NCBI RefSeq assembly: GCF_023197165.1
Contig: NZ_JALPRD010000004.1
Span: 124,001 to 188,000, forward strand
Length of the DNA: 64,000 nt
Source: Sphingopyxis sp. MSC1_008
Lineage (GTDB): Bacteria > Pseudomonadota > Alphaproteobacteria > Sphingomonadales > Sphingomonadaceae
Direction: 5' to 3'
Shown here: positions 9,178-16,258 of the stretch, piece by piece
How positions within the stretch are numbered: the stretch's first letter is position 1
How the letters are laid out: each line of letters starts with the position of its first letter
The notes under the pieces: generated by a model
Told to the model about the DNA's origin: nothing
Seen by the model: the letters and a program-made list of their open reading frames with translations, nothing else
Databases searched by the model: none
Made by a program: the position numbers and the translations under genes

Positions 9178-9633
9178 TCAGTCCGCGTTCAGTCCATGCT
9201 TCAGCGCCGACATCTGGTCGTGGCCCGCGCGAACCGACGCGTAGCCGCTTTCTATGAGCTGACGAACCGCCGGGTCGAGGTCGCTATCGCCAAGTGCGCT
9301 TTCGAACTTCGACTTGATATGGTCCTCGCCGCGCTCGACCTCAGCGATGACGGCATCATCGTCGCGCGCGCCGGTGAGCTTGTCGCGAAGGCCGAGAAAG
9401 GCGCGATGCGCCGAAGCCAGCACCGTTCCGTCATCTTCGGGATTGCCGCCGAGCTCGCGCACCTTCGCCTGAAAATCGGCGACGACCGTCTGCCGTTCAT
9501 TCGCACGACTCAGGAAGATCTCTCTGAACTGCGCGGCATTGGCCTCGTCGGCCGCCTTGCGATAGCCGTCGACACTGTCGAGCGTCGTCGCGATGAGGGA
9601 GTTCAGGGTTGCGATATTCTTGTTATCGAACAT
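9178..9633 (-). CDS. DUF2383 / PA2169-family four-helix-bundle protein
   Basis: Protein of 151 aa starting MFDNKNIATLNSLIATTLDS. The pattern 'LI.TTLDSVDGYRKAADEAN' and the later 'L.GLRDKLTGARDDDAVIAEVERGEDHIKSKF' define the ferritin-like DUF2383 (PA2169) family, found in stress-related small operons. An AAGGA ribosome binding site six bases from the ATG at 9633 selects this start over the ATG at 9639 and over longer frames. The protein is cytoplasmic, with no signal peptide. It is last in a leftward run of small genes and is followed by the terminator at 9123-9148. Its biochemical role is not established; stress or metal handling is a guess from the fold. Confidence 0.88.
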   Translation of the reverse strand: MFDNKNIATLNSLIATTLDSVDGYRKAADEANAAQFREIFLSRANERQTVVADFQAKVRELGGNPEDDGTVLASAHRAFLGLRDKLTGARDDDAVIAEVERGEDHIKSKFESALGDSDLDPAVRQLIESGYASVRAGHDQMSALKHGLNAD

Positions 9634-9766
9634 GAGCATTCCTTTCAGCAGAGTGCGCCGGTCCCCATGACCGGCACCTTGCTCAGCAACGAGCCAGCCA
9701 TGGCGGAGTTGCGGCCTGCCATCACGGCAAGGCCCGCTTTGCGACGAAGCGTGGCAGAGCATGCGG

Positions 9767-10024
9767 TCACAGCCCGGCCCTGGCGAGAGCGGCCGCAAGT
9801 TCGGCGTCCGTCGCCTCGTGGTCGACGGGAGCGAGCTTGTTCAGGGCGGTCTGGAGACGCTTCTGCACGACCTGGAGCGCCTTGTGCCGCACCTCGCGAT
9901 CCTTGTTGGTGCGCCACGACCGGCTCTCGCCGAGGAGAGGGGTCCATTTTTCTTCCTCGGCGGAAAGAATGGCGAGCGCGAGGCGAAGTCCATCGCGCCG
10001 TCCCCTGTCATAATCGGCCGACAT
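9767..10024 (-). CDS. Small conserved hypothetical protein
   Basis: Protein of 85 aa starting MSADYDRGRRDGLRLALAIL. A GGAG ribosome binding site precedes the tandem ATGs at 10027 and 10024. It is charged and probably helical ('SAEEEKWTPLLGESRSWRT' and 'ALQVVQKRLQTALNKL'), without Cys pairs, signal peptide or membrane segments. It lies 43 bases after the zinc-finger gene and 133 bases before DUF2383 in the same direction. I do not recognise a family. Confidence 0.65.
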   Translation of the reverse strand: MSADYDRGRRDGLRLALAILSAEEEKWTPLLGESRSWRTNKDREVRHKALQVVQKRLQTALNKLAPVDHEATDAELAAALARAGL

Positions 10025-10067
10025 CATATCTCCATCCAACTGTCCGGGGCGGCGCCGCGCCCCAGCG

Positions 10068-10331
10068 TCAGCGCAATTGGCTGTCCTTGCTGCCGCGGCG
10101 GTTGATGCCCGCCTGCCGCCACCGGCCATCGCGGATCGCCTGGCAGCTTACGCACGTCCGGCTTGCCGGCAAGGCCTTGCGCCGCGCCTCGGGGATGCGC
10201 TCGCCGCAGTCTTCGCAAATTTCGCTGCCCGCGCCTTCGGCGAGGCGAAGCCGCGCCAGCTTCAAGGCGTCGGCAACCGTGTCGTCGATCTGCTCCTGAA
10301 CGGCGCCGTCGCGCGCCCAGCCATTCGCCAT
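10068..10331 (-). CDS. DksA/TraR-type C4 zinc-finger protein
   Basis: Protein of 87 aa starting MANGWARDGAVQEQIDDTVA. The C-terminal half has the four-cysteine pattern 'CEDCGERIPEARR', then 'CVSCQ', which is the DksA/TraR zinc finger. The N-terminal helix is short, as in phage- and plasmid-type TraR proteins that bind RNA polymerase at the secondary channel. The helix-tip acidic residues cannot be assigned with confidence. The ATG at 10331 is preferred over longer frames that extend into the upstream gene. It is the third gene of the leftward cluster from 10812. Confidence 0.82.
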   Translation of the reverse strand: MANGWARDGAVQEQIDDTVADALKLARLRLAEGAGSEICEDCGERIPEARRKALPASRTCVSCQAIRDGRWRQAGINRRGSKDSQLR

Positions 10332-10360
10332 CTCACATTCGTCGGCCCACGCATTGGCCT

Positions 10361-10636
10361 TTAGTCGGAAATCGTCTCTTCCTCGATTGCGGCATGGATC
10401 ATCCGGTCCCAAATCGCCGCATCGCCGACCGCGAGCATCGCCGCGCTCGGCTCGCGCAGCGTCCGCAACACGGCGAGCGCCGCATCGCTATACTCGCCCC
10501 ACAGCGCATCGACCGCATCGGCCGCCGACGGCATATCGCCTTCGGCGTTGCGGCTCAGCGCATGGCCCGCGAGCACGCGCGCGACACGCTCGATCGGTGA
10601 GGTCATCGCACGATCGAACTCGCTGGCCATGGTCAC
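10361..10636 (-). CDS. Small conserved hypothetical protein
   Basis: Protein of 91 aa from a GTG at 10636, or 89 aa from the ATG at 10630. The GTG overlaps the stop of the upstream DUF3606 gene as GTGA, which favours translational coupling. The sequence is soluble and helical: 'VARVLAGHALSRNAEGDMP', 'ALAVLRTLREPSAAML', 'WDRMIHAAIEEE'. I do not recognise a domain, but the same layout ('I..VARVL.G' then 'W..Y...A...L..LREPS') is common among small hypothetical proteins of sphingomonads. Confidence 0.65.
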   Translation of the reverse strand: MTMASEFDRAMTSPIERVARVLAGHALSRNAEGDMPSAADAVDALWGEYSDAALAVLRTLREPSAAMLAVGDAAIWDRMIHAAIEEETISD

Positions 10637-10812
10637 GACTTTTTCAGATAGGCGCGCACGGCGTCGGCGGAATTGCCGACGGCGTCGACCGCCGCGCGCA
10701 GTTCCTGCTCGCTGACGCCGAGCGACGCGGTCCAGTCGCGGACTTCATAATCTTCACTCAGGCTGATCCGGCTGCGGTCGGCGGCGCCCACTTCATTTTT
10801 ATCATCTGCCAT
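10633..10812 (-). CDS. DUF3606 domain protein
   Basis: Protein of 59 aa. It reads MADDKNEVGAADRSRISLSE and continues with 'DYEVRDWTASLGVSEQEL' and 'VDAVGNSADAVRAYLKKS'. This is the DUF3606 signature ('DRSRI.L.EDYEVRDW...LGV...EL..AV..VG..A..V..YL'). DUF3606 proteins are very small, soluble and common in alphaproteobacteria, with no proven role. It is the first gene of the leftward cluster, and its stop overlaps the next start as GTGA. Confidence 0.9.
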   Translation of the reverse strand: MADDKNEVGAADRSRISLSEDYEVRDWTASLGVSEQELRAAVDAVGNSADAVRAYLKKS

Positions 10813-11122
10813 GACGTCACCCCTTTGCCGAACAAACGCTGCCTGCTGCCTGAGGTTGCGGGCAAGTCAGCGCGAAATTGCCCCGCCCCGTTTCCCGATC
10901 CATCCGCGCCGCGAAGCGGGGCGCGGCCCGAAGGGACGGAAAGACGCGCTCTTGGCGAGCCCGCGGCGGGGCGGCGTGCGATGCGGGCCAAGGGCCTAGC
11001 CGCCGCCCCGCAAGGACAGCGAGCCCAAGTGCGCTCGCGCGGCCACAACGGCATGCGACCCCTGGCCGAGCCTGCGAGGCCAGAGCGCGCTCTTCGGCAG
11101 CCGCGCTCCGCAGGGCCGCCAC

Positions 11123-11177
11123 GCGGCCGTCGCGCCGGCAGCGCCGGCGGGACGCACCGGCTCAGCCGTCGAGGCGG
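11123..11177 (-). repeat. Partial copy of the HU gene 3' end and stem-loop (copy A)
   Basis: About 55 bases match 13360-13414 with only a few mismatches. They cover the last codons and stop of the HU gene (GACGGCTGA here, AACGGCTGA there) plus the GCCGGC stem-loop that follows. Beyond it, upstream HU sequence is absent. The two copies have the same orientation and flank about 2.2 kb carrying the secreted hydrolase and two small genes. Confidence 0.65.
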
Positions 11178-11306
11178 CCCATGCCGTCCCGCATCAGGTC
11201 CGGGCTTGTGCCCGGCCAACATCCTTTCCCGGGGCGACTTGGGGACCTGCAGATCGACCGTACCGATCGCCGCACCGCGACGCGCGAATAGGCCGCGCCA
11301 ACCATT

Positions 11307-11324
11307 AAGACAGTCAGTCTTGTT
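11307..11324 (+). promoter_or_regulatory. Candidate operator of the local regulon (site 1)
   Basis: AAGACAGTCAGTCTTGTT resembles the 18-bp motif found at nine other places in the window. It also contains AAGAC and GTCTT as inverted halves. It lies 78 bases before the secreted hydrolase at 11402. This is one of the weaker matches. Confidence 0.4.
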
Positions 11325-11401
11325 TGTTAATTCGGTTCGGGTTACGGTCCGCAGGCGAATAGACAAGAAGCTATCGAAAAATCTGGAGAGGAGTATCGTC
11401 G

Positions 11402-12460
11402 ATGCCCAAGAAGCGTATCGCCGCCGCCGCCCTTGCCGTTGCGGCGGCAGTCGGGACGTCCGTATTGAGCGGCGCCCAGTTGATTCCGCTACCCGACATC
11501 CCGCTTCCCGGCCCTCCGCCAGCGCCGATGCCGAATTATACCTTTCAGGGTCCTATCGAGGCGAAATATGCGCAAACGGGCCCCTGGGCCACGAGCCTCC
11601 TCGAACCCGGCGATGCGTGCGACCGCGAAGGGAACCCGTGCGCCATCTTTTATCCGACCAGGCTCGGCTTCAACGCACAGACGGGTGAATATGGCTTCAG
11701 CCATCCGGTCATTTCGATTGCGGGCGGCACCTCGACGGGGACTACGGCCGACCCGAGGCCGCTTCAGGATGTCGCTCCATATGAGCCGTATCTGCGCCAT
11801 CTCGCTTCATGGGGCTTCGTCGTTGTCCTGACCCGCGACGGCTGGACGTCGACGGGCGAAACCGTGTCCGACGCCGCCGATTATATGGTCGCGAAAAACG
11901 ATCAACCCGGTAGCCGGTTTTACCGCAAGCTCGACACGGCAAATATGGGCATGATGGGCTTCTCCCAAGGCGGCGGTTCGGCCGCGGCCCTGCTGGCGGC
12001 CCAGAATCCGCGTTTCAAGACCTACGTGAGCGGACAAGGCGTGGGCCAGCTGTTCGGGGCGATCCTGAGCCTCTATTTGCTCGACAATCCGATGTCGACG
12101 GGCCTCCTATCGCTCACGAACGTGTCGAAGGGGTCGATTTTCTATGTGGGCAGCACGACCGATTTCCCGGTCTCCGGCCTCGACACCAATCTCACTTATT
12201 ATCTCACGACATCCAACCAGGTCGACAAGGTCATGGGCGTGCTCGACAGCTATCCGCATCCGACGGTCCTCGGGAATCCCGGCTGCACGACGGCCGAAAG
12301 CTGCGCGCGCAATCCGTACCGCGGTCTCGGTGTCGCGTGGATGCTGTGGAAACTGCGCGGCGTCCAGGACGCCGGATCCATCTTCCGGCAAGGCGGCGAG
12401 TTTGCCAAATTCCAGCTGAGCAATCCCGATTGGACGATGCGGCTCAGCAACGTCCAATAG
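11402..12460 (+). CDS. Secreted alpha/beta hydrolase (esterase/cutinase-like)
   Basis: Protein of 352 aa. An N-terminal signal peptide (MPKKRIAAAALAVAAAVG...) precedes a Pro-rich stretch. The alpha/beta hydrolase core has the nucleophile elbow 'GFSQGGG', preceded by 'YEPYLRHLASWGFVVVL', the pattern of dienelactone hydrolase/cutinase-like polyester and lipid esterases. 'CTTAESC' near the C-terminus could form a disulfide, as expected for an exported protein. It is a distant relative of the lipoprotein esterase at 35042 (shared 'L.SWGF.VV' and 'G.SQGG'). A purine-rich ribosome binding site (GGAGAGGAG) precedes the ATG. A candidate regulon operator lies at 11307-11324. The substrate is unknown; an ester in the periplasm or outside the cell is inferred. 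Confidence 0.88.
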   Translation: MPKKRIAAAALAVAAAVGTSVLSGAQLIPLPDIPLPGPPPAPMPNYTFQGPIEAKYAQTGPWATSLLEPGDACDREGNPCAIFYPTRLGFNAQTGEYGFSHPVISIAGGTSTGTTADPRPLQDVAPYEPYLRHLASWGFVVVLTRDGWTSTGETVSDAADYMVAKNDQPGSRFYRKLDTANMGMMGFSQGGGSAAALLAAQNPRFKTYVSGQGVGQLFGAILSLYLLDNPMSTGLLSLTNVSKGSIFYVGSTTDFPVSGLDTNLTYYLTTSNQVDKVMGVLDSYPHPTVLGNPGCTTAESCARNPYRGLGVAWMLWKLRGVQDAGSIFRQGGEFAKFQLSNPDWTMRLSNVQ

Positions 12461-12592
12461 CATCGCCAGGCCCCTCACGACGTCGTTCCTGGCCGTGGGG
12501 CAGCTTTCCCAGCCGGGATTGGCTGCCCCTCGCCGGCGCGACCTTCGGGAGTCGGGGCCCCAAATGCCAGATGACCAGAGAGACGATATGAT

Positions 12593-13012
12593 ATGATCTC
12601 CAAACCAGTCCATCGCTGGCTGCTGCTGATCGGGGTCCTCGCCGCATCGGGGGTCATCTGGCTGATGACCACTGCCAGGCAGGACGAGCCCGCACCCTTT
12701 CTGGTCACGATCGCGGAGCAGCCGACAAGCTCTCGCCCGGGAGGCAAGCAACCGGCGAGCGTACCAAAATCCGCTCCGATCCCGGCCTCCTCCGAAGTGC
12801 TGGCCGCGCTTCATTTGCCTGCGGATTCGGTATTCCGGGGAACCGTGACGTCCGATGCCGACGATGGCGTCACGTGCGGCGAAGTCGCGAGTTCGCAGGA
12901 TGCTCGCGGCTTCCGCCGCTTTGTCTATATAGCGTCGGCCAAGACCGGGTTCGTCGATGATGGGGGCCAGGTCTTCCGCAGGATCAGCGCGACCTCGTGC
13001 GCGGCGCGCTGA
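12593..13012 (+). CDS. Membrane-anchored hypothetical protein
   Basis: Protein of 139 aa with one N-terminal membrane segment or signal anchor (residues 8-26, 'RWLLLIGVLAASGVIWLM'). A Pro/Ser-rich linker and a small C-terminal domain follow with 'CGEVASSQDARGFRRFVYI' and a final 'SATSCAAR'; the two Cys could pair in the periplasm. I do not recognise the family. It lies 132 bases after the secreted hydrolase in the same direction and is convergent with the 51-aa gene at 13205. Confidence 0.65.
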   Translation: MISKPVHRWLLLIGVLAASGVIWLMTTARQDEPAPFLVTIAEQPTSSRPGGKQPASVPKSAPIPASSEVLAALHLPADSVFRGTVTSDADDGVTCGEVASSQDARGFRRFVYIASAKTGFVDDGGQVFRRISATSCAAR

Positions 13013-13049
13013 CGCCGGACCAACGCCGATCGCACGGGTCGCCCGAAGC

Positions 13050-13205
13050 TTAAAGCCCCAGACGTTTCCAGAAGTCTTCCGGTCTGAGTCGCGCCGCGGG
13101 CGCGCGATCATTGTCGGCATCCGGGCGCCAGCTCGGATGGACGAGCGGAACGTAGCGATGGGTTTGGACCGGCTTTTTCGTGTCGTTCGATTGCTTGCCC
13201 GGCAT
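13050..13205 (-). CDS. 51-aa hypothetical protein
   Basis: The frame reads MPGKQSNDTKKPVQTHRYVP then 'LVHPSWRPDADNDRAP' and ends 'RPEDFWKRLGL'. A strong AGGAGA ribosome binding site lies five bases before the ATG at 13205. The composition (Lys, Trp and His among otherwise hydrophilic residues) is protein-like rather than a high-GC artefact. It is soluble and basic, with no family that I recognise. It is transcribed leftward, convergent with 12593-13012. Confidence 0.6.
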   Translation of the reverse strand: MPGKQSNDTKKPVQTHRYVPLVHPSWRPDADNDRAPAARLRPEDFWKRLGL

Positions 13206-13359
13206 GACATTCTCCTTTCGCGCGAGTAACTTGCGCGCGGCGTCCGAAGTTCCGACACCGCAAAAATTATCGCCGGACGAAGCTACGGGGTTCGATGAAG
13301 CCGGGCGGCGCCGGGTCAGGAACCATCCTCATTTCGATGATGGGTCTCCCGATCATGGC

Positions 13360-13414
13360 GCGGCCGTCCCGCCGGCAACGCCGGCGGGACGCACCGGCTC
13401 AGCCGTTGAGGCGA
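13360..13414 (-). repeat. HU gene 3' end and stem-loop (copy B)
   Basis: This is the true 3' end of the HU gene with its downstream stem-loop. It matches 11123-11177 in the same orientation over about 55 bases. Confidence 0.65.
13366..13390 (-). terminator. Stem-loop after the HU gene
   Basis: A perfect 11-bp stem (13366-13376 with 13380-13390, loop AAC) begins 9 bases after the HU stop. It has no clear T-run, so it may be a weak terminator or an mRNA-stabilising hairpin. Confidence 0.6.
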
Positions 13415-13674
13415 TCCTTGACGGCCTTGGCAGCCGAGAAGCCGAGCTTCTTCGATGCGGCGATCTGGATCGTTGCGCCGGTGGAGGGATTGCGCCCTTC
13501 GCGCGCGGCCGATTCCTTGACCTTGAACTTGCCGAAGCCGTTGACCGACACTTCATCGCCCTTGGCGGCGGCATCGGCGATCGCGGCGAAGACAGCGTCG
13601 ACGGCTTTCTTGCCTTCGGCCTTCGAAAGGCCGAGCGCGGTTGCGACATTGTCCGAAAGTTCGGCGTGGTTCAT
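13399..13674 (-). CDS. HU-family DNA-binding protein
   Basis: Protein of 91 aa. HU dimers bend and compact DNA. The sequence has the full HU layout: helical dimer core ('LSDNVATALGLSKAEGKKAV'), then 'GDEVSVNGFGKFKVKE', then the DNA-binding arm 'AREGRNPSTGATIQIAASKK', ending 'AAKAVKDRLNG'. The 'GRNP.TG' arm with its Pro is intact. A CAGGAG ribosome binding site precedes the ATG. A stem-loop follows at once, and the final codons are partly duplicated at 11123-11177. Confidence 0.95.
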   Translation of the reverse strand: MNHAELSDNVATALGLSKAEGKKAVDAVFAAIADAAAKGDEVSVNGFGKFKVKESAAREGRNPSTGATIQIAASKKLGFSAAKAVKDRLNG

Positions 13675-13747
13675 AAGATATCTCCTGAGAAGCCGGGCTC
13701 ATCCCGGCCGCCGGGCGCTATAGTCGCCGCCCGGGATTGCCAAGAGC

Positions 13748-13912
13748 CTATTCGGCGACCGCGGCGCGCACGACGGCCAGCGCGCGTTCAAGTTCCTCCG
13801 AGCGATAACCGCCCTCCTCGGCACCGCGATCGAAAAGCCCCCGCCCCTCGTCGATCGCGACCAGCAGGCGCAGCGCTTCGAAGAGCTCGGCGGCGGTCGG
13901 GCGTCCCTCCAT
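13748..13912 (-). CDS. 54-aa hypothetical protein coupled to the MNT-HEPN gene
   Basis: The frame reads MEGRPTAAELFEALRLLVAI then 'DEGRGLFDRGAEEGGYRSEE' and 'LERALAVVRAAVAE'. The protein is acidic and helical. Its ATG at 13912 overlaps the stop of the upstream nucleotidyltransferase-HEPN gene as TGATG, which implies translational coupling. No family is recognised. A small accessory or partner protein of the MNT-HEPN protein is plausible, but this is inference. Confidence 0.6.
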   Translation of the reverse strand: MEGRPTAAELFEALRLLVAIDEGRGLFDRGAEEGGYRSEELERALAVVRAAVAE

Positions 13913-14841
13913 CAGCCGGCGGCCCGCGCGGTGTCTTCGAGCTGCGCGATGCGCTCGCGGCAGATCGTCTCGACGATCCCCGCCAGCACCCCTACGCGCT
14001 CACCGAGCCAGGCCAGTTCTTCCTCCGAAATGCGATAATGTTTCGAGTAGCGCGCCTTCACATAGGCTTCCTTCAGCTTCTCGAACATGGCGCGATCGCG
14101 CTTTTGCTCGCGCGGCCACGCCTCGATTAAGCGACCCTCGTGGCCCTCTGCTTGTGTTCGAAGGAAGGCCAGGTTGTGATTATGCGGCGTGTAAAAAGTG
14201 CATACGAGCATGGCGCAATGATAGTATCGCTCCGCAGCTTGATGGAGCTCAAAGGCTGCTTTCTTCAGCCTCCCTCGGTCGAAATTGGATCTATAATCGT
14301 CGAGAAATTCTGCGGCGCTTGGAAACCATTCGTCATAGTATTCCCGCGCCATCTCCGCCGCGGCATGTGGCGTCTTTGGCTGCGGCTCCGGCAGTTCATC
14401 ATCGACCGTTTGATAAAGCGCGATGCCATCCCGAGCGATATCCATGAAGAAGTAACGACCATGCGCGAGCCCGGCATTCACTTCGTCGGTGCTATGGACG
14501 ATGAAATTGACCGGGGTCCGGATTGCCTTCGAGATGCCGAACTCGCGCATCAGATGATCGTCGAGCTTCGACCAATATTCGATCCGATCGGTCAGCCGCT
14601 TGTCGTTGACGATGATGAGCAGGTCATAGTCCGACTGATAGCCTTTGGCGGTATGCGGCTCGTCGACCCAGCCGCCGCGGGCATAGCTGCCGTAGAGAAT
14701 GATCTTCGAAATGCGGCCCTTGCGCTTCCAGTCCTGGGTGGCGAGCGCCAGCGCATCCTCGAATTCCTCGAAGATGATCTGCACGACGCGTTCGAGCTCG
14801 CGCTGCTTTTGGGCCGGGAGATGATCGAGACTGCTACGCAT
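13912..14841 (-). CDS. Nucleotidyltransferase-HEPN fusion protein
   Basis: Protein of 309 aa. The N-terminal part is a minimal nucleotidyltransferase: 'ILYGSYARGGWVDEPH' near residue 50 and 'SDYDLLIIV' near residue 69 give the GS..RG and D.D metal-binding motifs. The C-terminal part is a HEPN domain ('ELHQAAERYYHCAMLV' and 'TFYTPHNHNLAFL'). Separate MNT and HEPN proteins form toxin-antitoxin pairs in which MNT AMPylates HEPN; in this family both are in one chain. A role in RNA cleavage control or nucleotide transfer is inferred. It sits between HU and DUF736, and a 54-aa gene is coupled to its stop. Confidence 0.88.
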   Translation of the reverse strand: MRSSLDHLPAQKQRELERVVQIIFEEFEDALALATQDWKRKGRISKIILYGSYARGGWVDEPHTAKGYQSDYDLLIIVNDKRLTDRIEYWSKLDDHLMREFGISKAIRTPVNFIVHSTDEVNAGLAHGRYFFMDIARDGIALYQTVDDELPEPQPKTPHAAAEMAREYYDEWFPSAAEFLDDYRSNFDRGRLKKAAFELHQAAERYYHCAMLVCTFYTPHNHNLAFLRTQAEGHEGRLIEAWPREQKRDRAMFEKLKEAYVKARYSKHYRISEEELAWLGERVGVLAGIVETICRERIAQLEDTARAAG

Positions 14842-14934
14842 TGCGATTCACCCTAACAAGGTGGCGGCGCCCTTGCACCCCGATTGTCGCCAATCCGGAT
14901 GCAAAGGTGCGGATGCTGAGACGTCGTTCATCGA

Positions 14935-15258
14935 TCAGTCCACCGGATTCCAGAGGATCGCATAGCAGTTGTCGTCGTCCTGGCCCGCCGCGCGACCAAG
15001 GTTGGCGTAGATGCGGCGGGGACCGAATTCGGGGGCGGCGAAGGTGAGCGAGACATAGGTCTTCTCGGATAGCTCGCTGTAGCGGATCCAGCCCGCGCCG
15101 ATTTCAACATCCTCGGAATAAATGCGATAGTCGGGCTGAACGTCGGCAGATTTGTTCCGATTGCGACGGATTTCGATCGCGGCGCGGATCGACAATGTTC
15201 GTAGCTGACCGTTGAAACCAGTCTCGATCGTGCCGGTGACGATACCGATAGCAGCCAT
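14935..15258 (-). CDS. DUF736 family protein
   Basis: Protein of 107 aa starting MAAIGIVTGTIETGFNGQLR. The pattern 'G.ITG.......G.L.TL.I...I...P', then 'DYRIY..DVEIGAGW', then 'YVSLTFAAPEFGPRRIYANL' is DUF736. These small soluble proteins are very common on alphaproteobacterial plasmids and integrative conjugative elements, often near conjugation and antirestriction genes. Their role is unknown. A GAGGAGA ribosome binding site lies directly upstream of the ATG at 15258. It supports the view that parts of this window come from a mobile element. Confidence 0.9.
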   Translation of the reverse strand: MAAIGIVTGTIETGFNGQLRTLSIRAAIEIRRNRNKSADVQPDYRIYSEDVEIGAGWIRYSELSEKTYVSLTFAAPEFGPRRIYANLGRAAGQDDDNCYAILWNPVD

Positions 15259-15758
15259 GATATTCTCCTCGCGTGTTTCCCGGGCCAATCCCGATCTTCG
15301 CGCGCTCGAAAGGCGGCGCAGCAGACGACCGGCGCATCCGCAGGACCGCAGCAGAGCGGAGGACGGCGCCAGCCGTTGCGCCGGGTGTCGCGCCGTCTAA
15401 GCCAAAGCGGAGATCGGAATGGCCGCGTGGAGCCGGTGGTATGGTGAGCGTGCGATGCACTGGCGGAATCGGCGGTCGTGTGAGTGGCGATTCTGCGGGG
15501 AACGTCGCAGGGAAAAGTGCGTTTCCAATGTGCCTCGTTCGCCAAGAGCTTTCCTGACAAGCAATTGGGGGAGCGGCTCCTTGGAATCCTCTCCTCGCCC
15601 CGCTTCGGCGGGGCGCATTTTGGAGCGACGAAGGCCGCACGCCGCGCCTTCTGCGCACAGCGTCGGTTCCATCCTCATCGGCTTGCCGATCCATTTCGCG
15701 TCGGCAAGATCTACAAATGATGGCGCAAATCGCGCCGCTGTTCGAAAGTGGAGACAGG
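15259..15758. other. Intergenic region, 500 bp
   Basis: I find no convincing gene. The region holds the leader of DUF736 and a stable UUCG-capped hairpin at 15596-15615. The overlapping frames on both strands lack recognisable domains. Confidence 0.5.
15596..15621 (+). terminator. UUCG-capped hairpin followed by CATTTT
   Basis: CGCCCCGC (15596-15603) pairs with GCGGGGCG (15608-15615) across a TTCG tetraloop, followed by CATTTT. It looks like a rho-independent terminator for rightward transcription, yet no recognisable rightward gene ends here. Confidence 0.5.
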
Positions 15759-16112
15759 ATGCCAACGAATATTCCGCCAAGGGGCGACACCGCAGCCCGC
15801 GAGCGTCACCACACGCTGGATCTCATCGGGCTCCGCGCGCACGCGACGACTGTGGGACTCATTCAGCTGTGCGAGGAACTTCTGAATGCGGGCTTCTTGA
15901 GTGCCGAAGGACTCGATCGCATCAAGGATGCCGTCTTCGCGGAACTGACGGTGGGGAAGCGGGAACGGGTTGCGAGGCAGTCCAATTTCGACGAGACGTT
16001 ACGCGGGAGGATCGACGCGGTCTTTCCCTCCGCTCCCGGCGATCCAGCGCGCGACCATATCGGTTCGATCGAAGAATTCGAGGACGCGTTAAAAGGGTAT
16101 CACGGGGCGTGA
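15759..16112 (+). CDS. Hypothetical protein
   Basis: Protein of 117 aa starting MPTNIPPRGDTAARERHHTL, with a GGAGACAGG ribosome binding site. It is soluble and helical: 'IGLRAHATTVGLIQLCEELL', 'GLDRIKDAVFAELTVGKRER', 'IGSIEEFEDALKGYHGA'. An in-frame ATG at 15717 would add 14 residues without a better ribosome binding site. I do not recognise the family. Codon use looks coding. Confidence 0.65.
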   Translation: MPTNIPPRGDTAARERHHTLDLIGLRAHATTVGLIQLCEELLNAGFLSAEGLDRIKDAVFAELTVGKRERVARQSNFDETLRGRIDAVFPSAPGDPARDHIGSIEEFEDALKGYHGA

Positions 16113-16258
16113 TGCCGATAGTCGGTTGCCCCCCCCAACCGGCACCGAGGCTCGCCGACCAAATTCGCATTGCGACGCAAGGCCCGGCTTCCCCCGGCTT
16201 CGAGCTATTGCTGCTTCAGTTTGCCTCCGCTTAGGGGGCTCCGGATTGCGGGCCTTTC

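Larger units (their letters stand above)
10813..11401. other. Intergenic region, 589 bp, between divergent units
   Basis: I see no supportable gene here. It is extremely GC-rich to about 11280 and holds a partial copy of the HU gene 3' end and stem-loop at 11123-11177. It then becomes AT-rich and carries an operator-like motif (11307-11324) and presumably the promoter of the secreted hydrolase at 11402. The frames on both strands are Arg/Ala/Pro-rich artefacts. Confidence 0.5.

Noticed and set aside
10758..11366. Leftward 202-aa frame in the GC-rich gap
   Set aside because: Arg/Pro/Ala-rich with no motif, and it overlaps the DUF3606 gene, which has clear family features.
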